Assembly (NCBI RefSeq): GCF_000980835.1
Contig: NZ_CP011312.1
Coordinates: 2,108,001 to 2,172,000, forward strand
Origin: Corynebacterium kutscheri
GTDB taxonomy: Bacteria > Actinomycetota > Actinomycetes > Mycobacteriales > Mycobacteriaceae
Direction: 5' to 3'
Length of the DNA: 64,000 bases
The notes beneath the pieces were generated by a model that worked only from the letters and a program-made list of their open reading frames with translations, searched no databases and had not been told where the DNA came from. The position numbers and the translations under genes are program-made. Below, one piece after another: positions 7,866 to 17,074 of the stretch (its first letter is position 1; each line of letters starts with the position of its first letter).

Positions 7866-10800
7866 ATGAATATATCAGTTATAAAGCGCACTATGTCTAA
7901 GGGTGTTGTAAAGAATCCTTGGTTGGTGGTGCTTTTTGTGTTGCTTCTTGTAGCAAGCTCTATTCCTCTTGTCACCCACTACGCACCTACCGTCTTAGGG
8001 CAAGAAAAATGTGCTGGCGGTAACTGGTCAAATCTTCAATGGAGGAAAAACAGCCCTAACATTCATGATGGTAAATATGTAGGCCCTAGTGGGTATGCTG
8101 AAGTTGAATTCGACTGGACAGCGAAAAAAGAAGCTGAAGCTGGAAGTAAATTTGAATTCGACCTACCTAAAGAACTTAAAGGTGTCGATACAGGTCTCGT
8201 TGTTCTTAAAGACAACAAAGGTGAAATCGTTGCTACTGGTCAATGGGATAATGAAAAAAAGAAATTTGTTGTCACCTTAACCGATTTCCAGGATCGTCAC
8301 TTCGATGTTCACGGTAAAGTGTTTCTCTCTGTCGCATGGAATACCAGCGACAATTTTAATGGCCAATTACGTTTCAATGGTTGCGGTAATGACACATTAA
8401 ACGGACAATTTGAAAAACGCGAAGGTGGCTTATTTCATGATGATTCTAAGATTGGCGAATATCGTGGTTACGATAAGAAAAATGGTAACTATATCATCCA
8501 GTGGTCGGTAGGTATTAATCCTAAAAAACATAAAGACATACCGGTAACTGTTACGGATATCGCCCCAGTTGGTTGGGATTTTACTTGTGATGGTAATGAT
8601 AACGACGGTTATGCTCCGGTATACGTTTCATCTTTTATTCAGGGGCAGGACAATAAACCGAAACAAATTCGTCACGCAATCTATGATCGAGACGGATCCC
8701 CCAGTGGAGGAACACGAACCGGTTTTACTAACGTAACTCATCTTGAAGATTTCCGAGATGGACACAATTACACCATCAACTGCGACAAAAAGCAGGTATC
8801 TGTCAGCTTTCCTCGGGGGCTCGACGAACAAAGTGGTCCTATATTAACGCTTACGGCTGTTACAAAAACCAAGCCTGCTCCAGGTAGCATCGTGACAAAC
8901 AAAGCCAAGATTGACACTGTTGAGGTTGAAGGTCAGGTTCGCTTCCCAAACTCCGGTGGTCAAGGATTCGGTCGTAAGGGTGGTTTTACTGTTGAAAAAA
9001 GTGTCGTAGGAACTCCACAGGACAAAGCCAAGGACTACACATTCACTTATGAGTGTAAAGATCCTCAAGGCAATTCTAAGAAAAATGGTTCTTTGACACT
9101 CAAGCATGAAGATCTCATGCACATCGACGACCTAGATAAAGGCTGGACATGCGTTGTTAAAGAAAATATATCCGAAGCACAAAAAGATGGAAGAAAACTC
9201 ACCGTATCCTGGGTAGCTTACGGAAAAAATAAGGACGTTAAGAGCATCGGCTCTGCTTCTATGATTGATTTCGTCGTTGATGAAAAATTTGCAGAAGCTA
9301 TCCATGTTGTTGTTACCAACAAGTTTGAAGAACCAACCGGAAGCTTTACGCTGGGTAAGACAGCAATCGTTACTGATGATACTACATCTGAAGAATTCCG
9401 TAACAAGATTAAAGACAAAAAGTTCAAGCTTGATTACGTTTGTACTCCTCCTAACGTCGACGGGCGAGAAGCAGAAAAGAGACGCGGAACAGTTGAACTT
9501 GCAAATGGACAAATCAGTTCCCTCATCTCTGGATTACCTATTGGTACCAAGTGCACAGTAACTGAAAACAAAACTGACATAAATGTTGAAGGCTATAACT
9601 ACGAAAAATTAGAATGGCAAGTAAACAGCGAAACTAATAGCCGGACTCAAGACAAAGATGGCTATACGTTTACCGTTACTGAGGCCAAATTTATTGGTAC
9701 TTTTGGTGCTGTTAATACATATAAGCCTGTTGAGCCAAAGCCTGAACCTGAAACTGGTGGCTTTACTATTCTCAAGCAGACTTTGCGCAGTGATAGAACA
9801 GTAAATCTAGAACTCAGTTCAAAAGAATTTACGTTTAACTGGGAGTGCACTCCACACAACCAGCAAGGGGACAAAAAATCTGGTTCCTTTAAACTCAAAG
9901 ACAAGGGAGTTCATAAGCAAGAGAATATTCCTTTAGGTTCTACTTGCGTTATTACTGAGGACGAAGACTCTGCCAAGCTTGATGGGTATACTCATGAGCT
10001 CAGTGTGAATGACGAGAAAGTTAAAAAAGAAGGAAATAGATTAACTTTCAAGGTTGATTCCAAAGTTACTGTAGGTATCACTGCAGTCAATCGGTACACC
10101 CCAGAGAAGAAGCCTGAAACCAGTAACTTCAGGATTTCCAAGTACGCTGCAGGTTTCAACAGCGATGGTACTTGGATTAACGATAAAAAAATCACTGATC
10201 ACGAATTCAAATTCACCTGGGAGTGCATTCCGCCAAAAGAACACGGGAACAAGCAAACCGGTGAGTTTAAGGTTAAAGACACAAGCTCCTTTAAGAGTCC
10301 AGACTTTCCTCTAGGTACCACTTGTACCGTTATCGAGGATGCAGAATCTGCCAAGCTTGATGGATACACGCATGAACTTGTTGTTGATGACGATAAAATC
10401 CAGCAAGACGGGACTAAACTTACCTTTACTATTGATTCTCAGCGGATGGTGAGCATTAATGCACACAACAAGTACACCCCAGTCAAGAAGCCTGAGCCTG
10501 AAAAGGGTAAGTTTAAGGTCACCAAGACCACTACACTTATCCATGAAGACAACACAGCTAGCTTTGATGAAAAGCTGAGTGCGCATGAATTCAAGTTCAC
10601 CTGGGAATGCACCCCACCAGAAGGCCAAGGAGATAAACAAACTGGTGACTTCATGGTCAAGCACAAGGGTGAATTTGAAAGTCAAGAGTTTCCAGTAGGA
10701 ACCAGCTGTACTGTTACCGAGACGGAAGAATCGGCCAAGGTTAATGGATTTACCCATGAACTTCGCGTTGATGGAGAAAAAGTAAAACAAGAGGGGAACA

Positions 10801-11780
10801 GGTTTAGTTTCACTATTGGTTCTGAAACTCTGTTAACTATTCAGGCACGAAATGAATACACTCCAGTTAAAAAGCCTGGACCTGAGTTGGGTCAGTTTAC
10901 ACTGGTTAAAGAAGTGAAAGATGCTGATGCGCGAGCTCAACTAAAAGGTAAGAAGTTTACTTTCGAATGGGAGTGCATTACTGATGACGGTGAGCCTTCC
11001 AAGACGGGTCGAGTAGAACTCGGTAATGGTCAAGGTTCTCTTATTAGCGGTCTGCCACTGAATTCATCCTGCACGATCAAAGAAACCGGTGTTGAGAAAC
11101 TAGATGGTTACACTCATACTTTGAAGTGGTTAATCAATGGTGAACCAAAGTCTGAGGATCCGATTAAGGTAACACCACGTAAGCAGTCTGATGATCCTTT
11201 GATTGTTACTGCGATAAATGAGTACACCCCTGTTGTTCCTCCAGTTCCACCGACAACGGAGACGACTACAACAACGGAACCTGCTCCAACGACGTCGTCG
11301 ACAACAATGACCACCGAGCCTGCTCCTACGACTGCGACAACGACAACTACAGAGCCAGCTCCGACTACGTCGTCTACAACAACGACCACGGAACCTGTTC
11401 CTACCACCTCGACTACGCAACCGGTGCCAACCACATCGTCGTCAACACCAACGACTACGACTACCACGTCGTCGGAGCCTATTGTGCCAACTACGACGCA
11501 TCAGGTTCCACCGATCATTCCAATCCCTATCCCGATACCAATCCCACCGGCACCACAACCTGTTCCACCGGTAACAACCCAGGTGACACCACCTGTACCA
11601 TCAACACCTGTGACACAATCATCTACACCTGCACCATCAGGTAAGACTCAACCAGGTACAGGTAGAAGTGGTCTTGCTAATACCGGTGCCTCAGTGAACC
11701 TGATAGCACTGTTAGCACTACTTCTAGCCATGATTGGTGGTCTTATCGTCTTCTACACACGTGGTAGGAGAAGAAGCTAA
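7866..11780 (+). CDS. Large LANTG-anchored adhesin with DUF5979-like repeats
   Basis: A 1304-aa cell-wall protein. It has a signal anchor KNPWLVVLFVLLLVASS, then an N-terminal region (~40-370) with the beta-rich look of MSCRAMM Ig-like adhesin domains (GYAEVEFDW, VTVTDIAPVGWDF). Six repeats of ~110-130 residues follow, each starting GxFTLxK and carrying FTFxWEC and CTVTE motifs (DUF5979-like). A Thr/Ser/Glu/Pro stalk, an IPIPIPIP stretch, LANTGA, a hydrophobic segment and an RGRRRS tail end the protein. LAxTG in place of LPxTG is common in corynebacterial surface proteins and would be used by a housekeeping sortase. The start is placed at 7866, not 7827, because the next adhesin has the same leader and Met-Asn start. 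Its ligand is unknown. Confidence 0.85.
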   Translation: MNISVIKRTMSKGVVKNPWLVVLFVLLLVASSIPLVTHYAPTVLGQEKCAGGNWSNLQWRKNSPNIHDGKYVGPSGYAEVEFDWTAKKEAEAGSKFEFDLPKELKGVDTGLVVLKDNKGEIVATGQWDNEKKKFVVTLTDFQDRHFDVHGKVFLSVAWNTSDNFNGQLRFNGCGNDTLNGQFEKREGGLFHDDSKIGEYRGYDKKNGNYIIQWSVGINPKKHKDIPVTVTDIAPVGWDFTCDGNDNDGYAPVYVSSFIQGQDNKPKQIRHAIYDRDGSPSGGTRTGFTNVTHLEDFRDGHNYTINCDKKQVSVSFPRGLDEQSGPILTLTAVTKTKPAPGSIVTNKAKIDTVEVEGQVRFPNSGGQGFGRKGGFTVEKSVVGTPQDKAKDYTFTYECKDPQGNSKKNGSLTLKHEDLMHIDDLDKGWTCVVKENISEAQKDGRKLTVSWVAYGKNKDVKSIGSASMIDFVVDEKFAEAIHVVVTNKFEEPTGSFTLGKTAIVTDDTTSEEFRNKIKDKKFKLDYVCTPPNVDGREAEKRRGTVELANGQISSLISGLPIGTKCTVTENKTDINVEGYNYEKLEWQVNSETNSRTQDKDGYTFTVTEAKFIGTFGAVNTYKPVEPKPEPETGGFTILKQTLRSDRTVNLELSSKEFTFNWECTPHNQQGDKKSGSFKLKDKGVHKQENIPLGSTCVITEDEDSAKLDGYTHELSVNDEKVKKEGNRLTFKVDSKVTVGITAVNRYTPEKKPETSNFRISKYAAGFNSDGTWINDKKITDHEFKFTWECIPPKEHGNKQTGEFKVKDTSSFKSPDFPLGTTCTVIEDAESAKLDGYTHELVVDDDKIQQDGTKLTFTIDSQRMVSINAHNKYTPVKKPEPEKGKFKVTKTTTLIHEDNTASFDEKLSAHEFKFTWECTPPEGQGDKQTGDFMVKHKGEFESQEFPVGTSCTVTETEESAKVNGFTHELRVDGEKVKQEGNRFSFTIGSETLLTIQARNEYTPVKKPGPELGQFTLVKEVKDADARAQLKGKKFTFEWECITDDGEPSKTGRVELGNGQGSLISGLPLNSSCTIKETGVEKLDGYTHTLKWLINGEPKSEDPIKVTPRKQSDDPLIVTAINEYTPVVPPVPPTTETTTTTEPAPTTSSTTMTTEPAPTTATTTTTEPAPTTSSTTTTTEPVPTTSTTQPVPTTSSSTPTTTTTTSSEPIVPTTTHQVPPIIPIPIPIPIPPAPQPVPPVTTQVTPPVPSTPVTQSSTPAPSGKTQPGTGRSGLANTGASVNLIALLALLLAMIGGLIVFYTRGRRRS

Positions 11781-11789
11781 TACTTCTTA

Positions 11790-11820
11790 GATCAATCGTG
11801 TTGCTCAAACACGATTGATC
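11790..11820 (+). terminator. First hairpin after the large adhesin
   Basis: A perfect 13-bp stem GATCAATCGTGTT / AACACGATTGATC with a GCTCA loop. It has no T-run; the true terminator follows at 11839-11899. Confidence 0.6.
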
Positions 11821-11838
11821 ACAGATAAATAGCTCAAC

Positions 11839-11899
11839 CCCCTCTTTTTGTTTTCTTGAAGAAGCACACTCTCAAAGAAAAACAAAAAGAGGGGTTTTT
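11839..11899 (+). terminator. Intrinsic terminator of the large adhesin gene
   Basis: CCCCTCTTTTTGTTTT pairs with the segment ending AACAAAAAGAGGGG at 11894, followed by T5 (11895-11899). Confidence 0.85.
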
Positions 11900-12161
11900 C
11901 TGTTTGTGTGGGTAAGGGTTTTTGTTTTTTTGTTTGTTTTATAGTTATTTAAATTTTGTGTAAGCCTGTTCTTAGTAATATTGTGGTGGCAAGATATCGA
12001 CACAAAAAGCTTAGTTCTTTCCTTAATGAACTAGGTTTTTTGTTTTTCCCCTCACTTTTATCTGCCTCATGTTTGTTTTTTGCATGCTTGTTTTCTAAAA
12101 GAATGAGGGGTGTGGTGTCTTTTTGTTCTTTAGGAAGATAAAAAGAGATGGAAAAAACAAT

Positions 12162-14645
12162 ATGAATCATTCTCATAGAGAATTTCGAGTAGGTAGAGGT
12201 GTGTTGAAAAACCCGTGGCTTGTTGTGCTATCGGTTGTTTTTCTTGTTGCTGCTCTTGTTCCGTTTTCGACTCGTGTGTTGTTGACTGCGACTGCGCAAG
12301 AAGCCGCCCCTGTTGTTGATGCACAGGTTTCTACCGTTGATGCTACCGGTAGTGATGGTGTTGATAACCTAGGTGGGCAAACACCACAGGATGCACAAGT
12401 AGTATCTCACCAGGTGGAAGAGACTCCGGTAGAAGAGTCTTCTTTGCTTGAGCAGGTTATCACTGCTGTGAAAGGTGCTCTAGGCATAGAAGAAAACGCT
12501 GGGGAAGACATTCCTGTTGTTGGGCAGGACTTGGTTGAGCCTGCGCCTGCACAACATGACGAAAACCTCCCAGTGCCCGCGGAATCTGAAGGCCTGGCAA
12601 GTTTCACGGTGTACAAACGCGCCGTTATCAAAAAAGATGAGGCTGGAAATTCCCCGAACGTGCTGATATCGGCGGATAAAGAATTTAATTTCAATTGGGA
12701 ATGCATTGATCCAGATAACACAAAGCACACCGGTACTCTTGAAATTCCAAATAATACCCAGCGAACAACTAATGATATTCCTGTGGGTTCAAAGTGTACT
12801 GTCACCGAGGATGTTGAATCAGCATATATTAAGGGGTTCCATAATGACCTGGTTGTATATGCTTTGGGTAACACCAGCAACATCAAACAGACTGGCCTAT
12901 ACACGGTAGAGTTCACTCTTAAATCCGAGGATGAATTTAAGTTCATTGCTCAAAATGAGTACACTCTCGCTCCTGAAGAAGAACTAGGTCAGTTCACCTT
13001 AGAAAAGAAGGTTGAAGGTGTTGATACCCAAAAAGAATTTGAGTTCACCTGGAAATGCGTCGACAACAATGGGGAAGTCACCGAAGGCGTTAAAAAGCTG
13101 CAAGCCGGTAAGAAAGTCGTAGTAGAAAACCTACCTCTGGAATCTTCCTGCACGGTGTCCGAAAAGGATCCGACTATTGAAGGTTATAGTCATGAATTAA
13201 CCTGGTCAACCAATGGCGAGAAAAGCCCAGATGGTTCTGATTTCACGGTCACTCCGCGTAAAAAAGATGCAAAAGAACTTACTCTTACCGCAACGAACTT
13301 TTATAGCAAGGTTGCACAGCCAAGTTTTATGGTCTTTAAACCAGTTTTAGTTAAAGATGACAAAGGTAACCAAGACTATCTGGCAACCCAAAAACTCGTT
13401 GAGAAACTAAAGCAAGAAAACAAGAAATTCACCTTCACGTGGGAATGCACCACACCAGATAAGAAAAAGCACAATGGAACCTTCGATCTGGAAGCTAATG
13501 GTCGTTTCAATAGTGAGAATTTCCCGCTCAACACTGAGTGTACTGTGACTGAGGATAAAAACAGTGCACAGGTTCCTGGTTTTGCGCATCAGTTTGCTGC
13601 TCACTATCTCGGTAACCCTGAGAACCTGAAACTTATCGGTGAATCTCAGGTGCAATTCACTTTGAAGCAAAATGAGAAGTTTAATTTCATTGCTCAAAAT
13701 GAATATACTGCTAAGTCTGCGATTGGTGAGTTCATTTTAAAGAAGGAAGTTAAAGGCACAAAGACCGAAGAGAAGTTTGATTTCAGCTGGCAGTGCTATA
13801 GCAGTGATAACAAGTTAGTTGCTGGTGGTAGTACTTTGCTTAAAGACGGGGAAACTTTTACAGTTCCTGATCTTCCATTAGATTCCCAGTGCCGTGTAAA
13901 AGAGAAGAACTCAAATATTGAGGGCTTTACCCATTCTCTTCAATGGTTTACTAATGATGAGGAAAAAGCAGCCGAAAACGGTGCAGTTGTTATTAGCCCA
14001 CGTGATAAGGAAAGCGAAAAACCACTTGTAGTCAAGGCTGTTAATACCTACACCAAGGATGATAAGCCGGCACCAACGACTACTTCGTCTTCTGCTGCGC
14101 CAACAACAACTACTACGTCTTCGTCGACAACACGTCCAGCACCAACAACCTCGGCAACGTCAAGTGTGACACCAACAACGTCTACGTCTTCGTCGGTAAA
14201 GCCTACAACGTCTGCTTCTAGCACCTCGTCATCAAAGCCAACCACAACGACCTCATCTACTGAGCCGATTGTTCCAACCACAACATCTAAGTTCCCGCCG
14301 ATTATTCCAATCCCGATTCCTATTCCGGTTCCTCCGGCACCATTCCCACCAGCACCAGCACCGGCACCAGCACCGGCACCAGCACCGGTGCCTGCTCCGA
14401 ATGGTGGAAACAATAGCCCTGCCCCAGGCGTGACCACCGCACCACACCACGGTGGCAACAATACTGCCCAGCCACAGCAAAACAGTGGCAAGAACACCAC
14501 TGCTGCTGCCCCTAGCCAAACGAATAAGGGTAAAGGGTTAGCTAATACTGGTGCTTCTGTCATCTGGTTAGTACTTGTAGCGGTTCTTCTTGCTGTAGTC
14601 GGTGGGTTCATTACTTACCGTGGTCGCGCAAATAAGAAGGACTAA
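12162..14645 (+). CDS. Second LANTG-anchored adhesin with DUF5979-like repeats
   Basis: An 827-aa paralogue of the preceding gene. Its signal anchor KNPWLVVLSVVFLVAAL is nearly the same. An acidic linker (to ~140) replaces the large N-terminal domain. Four repeats follow (starting at about ASFTVYK, GQFTLEK, PSFMVFK and GEFILKK), with alternating longer and shorter units. A Ser/Thr stalk, PPIIPIPIPIPVPP, a PAPAPAP run, a Gly/Asn-rich part, LANTGASV, a membrane segment and a basic tail end the protein. The ATG at 12162 follows GGAAAAAAC, matching the sister gene; the upstream in-frame start at 12123 has no counterpart. It has its own promoter region (381 bp after the first adhesin, which ends in two hairpins). 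Function is inferred as adhesion; the target is unknown. Confidence 0.83.
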   Translation: MNHSHREFRVGRGVLKNPWLVVLSVVFLVAALVPFSTRVLLTATAQEAAPVVDAQVSTVDATGSDGVDNLGGQTPQDAQVVSHQVEETPVEESSLLEQVITAVKGALGIEENAGEDIPVVGQDLVEPAPAQHDENLPVPAESEGLASFTVYKRAVIKKDEAGNSPNVLISADKEFNFNWECIDPDNTKHTGTLEIPNNTQRTTNDIPVGSKCTVTEDVESAYIKGFHNDLVVYALGNTSNIKQTGLYTVEFTLKSEDEFKFIAQNEYTLAPEEELGQFTLEKKVEGVDTQKEFEFTWKCVDNNGEVTEGVKKLQAGKKVVVENLPLESSCTVSEKDPTIEGYSHELTWSTNGEKSPDGSDFTVTPRKKDAKELTLTATNFYSKVAQPSFMVFKPVLVKDDKGNQDYLATQKLVEKLKQENKKFTFTWECTTPDKKKHNGTFDLEANGRFNSENFPLNTECTVTEDKNSAQVPGFAHQFAAHYLGNPENLKLIGESQVQFTLKQNEKFNFIAQNEYTAKSAIGEFILKKEVKGTKTEEKFDFSWQCYSSDNKLVAGGSTLLKDGETFTVPDLPLDSQCRVKEKNSNIEGFTHSLQWFTNDEEKAAENGAVVISPRDKESEKPLVVKAVNTYTKDDKPAPTTTSSSAAPTTTTTSSSTTRPAPTTSATSSVTPTTSTSSSVKPTTSASSTSSSKPTTTTSSTEPIVPTTTSKFPPIIPIPIPIPVPPAPFPPAPAPAPAPAPAPVPAPNGGNNSPAPGVTTAPHHGGNNTAQPQQNSGKNTTAAAPSQTNKGKGLANTGASVIWLVLVAVLLAVVGGFITYRGRANKKD

Positions 14646-14691
14646 TTCTTAGTTAATACCCACGTAGCATAAGCTAGCTACGAATCTTTTT

Positions 14692-14734
14692 GAAGCCCTC
14701 TTCACTTGTTATAAACAAAAGTGAAGAGGGCTTC
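14692..14734 (+). terminator. Intrinsic terminator of the second adhesin gene
   Basis: A perfect 16-bp stem (14692-14707 with 14719-14734) followed by ATCTTTTT. Confidence 0.9.
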
Positions 14735-15181
14735 ATCTTTTTAGATACACCATTTAATATTGCGACAATGAGCTTCAACTAGCATGAACCAGTCAGTCAC
14801 TAAACAATCCTCACCTATGTGAAAACCAAAAGTGCTGATTACTTTTTTAACAGCTACCACCCACTCACTACATTCTTGCTGCCAAAGTTACCTCATGGTG
14901 AGCAATAGTGAATTACCTTGTTACCGCCACCGGTTTATTAACCACTGATCGTGAGTACTAGTAATAAGAGTGTCTAGCCACGAAAATAATGCCTTTTAAA
15001 GCTTCCAGAGCAGCCAAATCAAGCTAGTTAGTAAGGTTCGTCGATAAGCACAAAAAGACGTATGAAAAGAGATAATCCTCTGAAATCTGCAGACACTGTT
15101 TGGAAAACATTCACTAGGTATTTCAATATACATGTCACACAATCGTGGTACTGATGCTAGTACAGCGCTAACCCTGCACTA
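14735..15181. other. Non-coding spacer before the YjbR-like gene
   Basis: About 450 bp with no ORF of note. It carries one copy of the recurrent 10-mer CGTCGATAAG at 15039-15048. No clear operator or hairpin was seen. Confidence 0.4.
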
Positions 15182-15553
15182 GTGCTTTATCCTGAAAATG
15201 TGAACCGCTCAGAAGTTATCACACTTATCCATCACCGTTTTGGGGCGCCTCAAGACGCACCATTTTCCACTTATCCAGAGCACTTTGTATTTCGCGTACC
15301 TGGTGGTAAATGGTTTGCGTTACTTCTGCGTATCGAAGACAACAAGATCGGTGGCACAACCACAGAACTTGTCGATGTTCTTATCACCAAAAACGATCCT
15401 GATCGTATCGCCATGCTGCTTACCCACCCCGCGCATGCGCCGGCTTATCATATAAACAAAACTCACTGGATAAGTACCCGCATTGATATGTGTGAACCAG
15501 TAGACATAGAAGAACTCTTGGTAGATAGCTACGATGCTGTGGCACATAGCTAA
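15182..15553 (+). CDS. MmcQ/YjbR family protein
   Basis: A 123-aa small cytosolic protein. The pattern PGGKWFALLLRIE...NDPDRIAMLLTHP...HWISTRID...LLVDSYDAV matches the YjbR/MmcQ family, whose fold resembles a double-wing DNA-binding domain but whose role is not settled. The start is a GTG without a visible ribosome binding site; another GTG at 15200 is possible, so the N-terminus is uncertain. It is convergent with the YibE/F gene, whose stop lies 14 bp away. Confidence 0.75.
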   Translation: MLYPENVNRSEVITLIHHRFGAPQDAPFSTYPEHFVFRVPGGKWFALLLRIEDNKIGGTTTELVDVLITKNDPDRIAMLLTHPAHAPAYHINKTHWISTRIDMCEPVDIEELLVDSYDAVAHS

Positions 15554-15566
15554 GCGCATGTAATAC

Positions 15567-16799
15567 TCACGCGGGAGTTTTTGCCTGCGTCGCATCCGGT
15601 ACGGTGACTGCGGCAACCAAAGTAGAAATTGGCACTGCCAAGGTCAATGCGAGCGCACCAATGCCAGAACGTAGTAACTCGGTAGCCATAACGTCGCTAG
15701 TTAAAGTCTGTAGTACCGAACGTTGTGCTACGGAAACCAGCAATAACGTGGGCAAAAAAGCACCGGTATAAGTTAAGGCCAAGGTGTACACCATCGACGA
15801 AATATGATCGCGGCCAACCTTCATTGCACCAATAAACAACCGCAGTGGTGTTGCTTGAGGATCAAGCTCATAGAGTTCTTTAATCGTCGATGCCTGCGAG
15901 ATGGTGACGTCATTGAGCACACCTAGACAACCAATAATGAACCCACACAATAACAAACCCGAAATACTTACCTCAGGTAAATACAGCAAGATTTTTAGGT
16001 TTGCTTCCTCGCCTAAGCCACGCAAACTGGTTGAAGAAATAGCAACACTAGTCAAAATAGCTGCGATAACAAGTGCAACCAACGTACCGGCAAGAGCAGA
16101 TGCCGACTTCCAATTAAAACCGTGGACAATAAAAACCACCACGAAAAGGATTGCCGAACCGGTTACTACTGCCAACAATACTGCGTGTCCACCGGTTAAT
16201 AGCGCAGGCAATAAGAATGCGGCGATAAAACCTAAAGTAATGACTAAGCCGATAATGGCACGTACTCCACGCCAAGCAGCAAAAACAATAATGCCTAGGG
16301 CAATAACAATGCCCCATACGGTTAGCGAAAGCCCACGATCATAATCGGCAAAAGTATAGGTGCTACTACCATCTGAGTTCTCTAACACCCCTAGGCGCAG
16401 TTTTTCATCCATGGCAAAAACCGGTTCACCAGGTTGCCCAGTACTTGATAATAAAGTACGCTGACCAGCGTCTTTTCCAGTGGTTATCTCCACTGTAGCC
16501 AATTGGCAACTATGCTCACCAGTTGCTGGTGTATACATGGGGCTATCGCGGAATACTTTACCCACGGCATCATTAGCACACGCGCCGTCGACAAGTGCTA
16601 CTACTTTGCCGCCCACTTGCACCTGATTGAGCGAGGAGGTCGTGACAAAATCCTCAGCAATATTAACCACGTCTTTATGTGGCCACAACATGGCAATACC
16701 GGCGATAGTCAGCATGGCTGCCAGGGCTAAAAACCCAGCCAATAATCGACGCCACAAATTCCACGCAGATGAAGGAGCTGCTGTAGCGTGACGTCCCAT
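15567..16799 (-). CDS. YibE/F family multipass membrane protein
   Basis: A 410-aa protein. It has an N-terminal membrane segment, an extracytoplasmic domain (~45-160) with two Cys (GACAND, HSCQLA), then seven or so membrane segments with the family's conserved features (FLLPALLTGGHAVLLAVVTG and the helix carrying GCLGVLNDVTISQAS). Family members are thought to be transporters, but no substrate is established. The ATG follows GAGAGG. Its leader contains a small hairpin (16821-16840) and, further upstream, the structured element at 16858-16976. Confidence 0.85.
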   Translation of the reverse strand: MGRHATAAPSSAWNLWRRLLAGFLALAAMLTIAGIAMLWPHKDVVNIAEDFVTTSSLNQVQVGGKVVALVDGACANDAVGKVFRDSPMYTPATGEHSCQLATVEITTGKDAGQRTLLSSTGQPGEPVFAMDEKLRLGVLENSDGSSTYTFADYDRGLSLTVWGIVIALGIIVFAAWRGVRAIIGLVITLGFIAAFLLPALLTGGHAVLLAVVTGSAILFVVVFIVHGFNWKSASALAGTLVALVIAAILTSVAISSTSLRGLGEEANLKILLYLPEVSISGLLLCGFIIGCLGVLNDVTISQASTIKELYELDPQATPLRLFIGAMKVGRDHISSMVYTLALTYTGAFLPTLLLVSVAQRSVLQTLTSDVMATELLRSGIGALALTLAVPISTLVAAVTVPDATQAKTPA

Positions 16800-16857
16800 G
16801 AAATGCCTCTCTGGTTTGTATTGCTCTTGCTAACGAGCAAAAAATAAAGACCAAAAA

Positions 16858-16976
16858 GTTTCACCACCGCACACAGTATCGAGCTTGATAAACCTGGCGA
16901 GCTGACCTAGCCGGGTTAACTTATCTCATTGCGTAGCACCAGTTGGTTTTTAGCAGGCTAGTGCAGGTGGTGAAAC
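16858..16976 (-). ncRNA. Candidate structured RNA or attenuator closed by a 14-bp stem
   Basis: GTTTCACCACCGCA (16858-16871) pairs with TGCAGGTGGTGAAAC (16962-16976), with one bulged A. Inside, CTAGCC (16907-16912) pairs with GGCTAG (16956-16961). On the minus strand the stem is followed at once by T5 (16857-16853), as in a terminated small RNA or an attenuator. It sits between the nucleotidase stop and the YibE/F start, both on the minus strand. No known riboswitch family is recognised. Confidence 0.4.
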
Positions 16977-17074
16977 GTTTCTTTTCTTACCTTAGCTTCT
17001 TACACACAAGGCTCGGGGTACTTTGTATGTAATTTCATAGCAAAAAATATTTACTAGAAAACTCACAAACATTT

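Noticed and set aside
11114..11467. Minus-strand frame rich in Val/Gly over the adhesin stalk
   Set aside because: It is the mirror of the Thr/Pro-coding repeats of the large adhesin and has no independent signals. The same holds for 14048-14611.
11249..11490. CRISPR-like repeat array in the Thr-rich stalk
   Set aside because: The repeats are codon-based, without uniform spacers, and lie inside a continuous reading frame.
14351..14395. GCACCAGCACCG repeats as a phase-variation switch
   Set aside because: The unit is 12 bp, so slippage keeps the frame; it can change length only, not switch expression.
16858..16976. tRNA or SRP RNA in the structured element
   Set aside because: A D-loop-like CAGTTGGT can be seen, but there is no T-loop GGTTCGA, no proper acceptor geometry and no SRP core.
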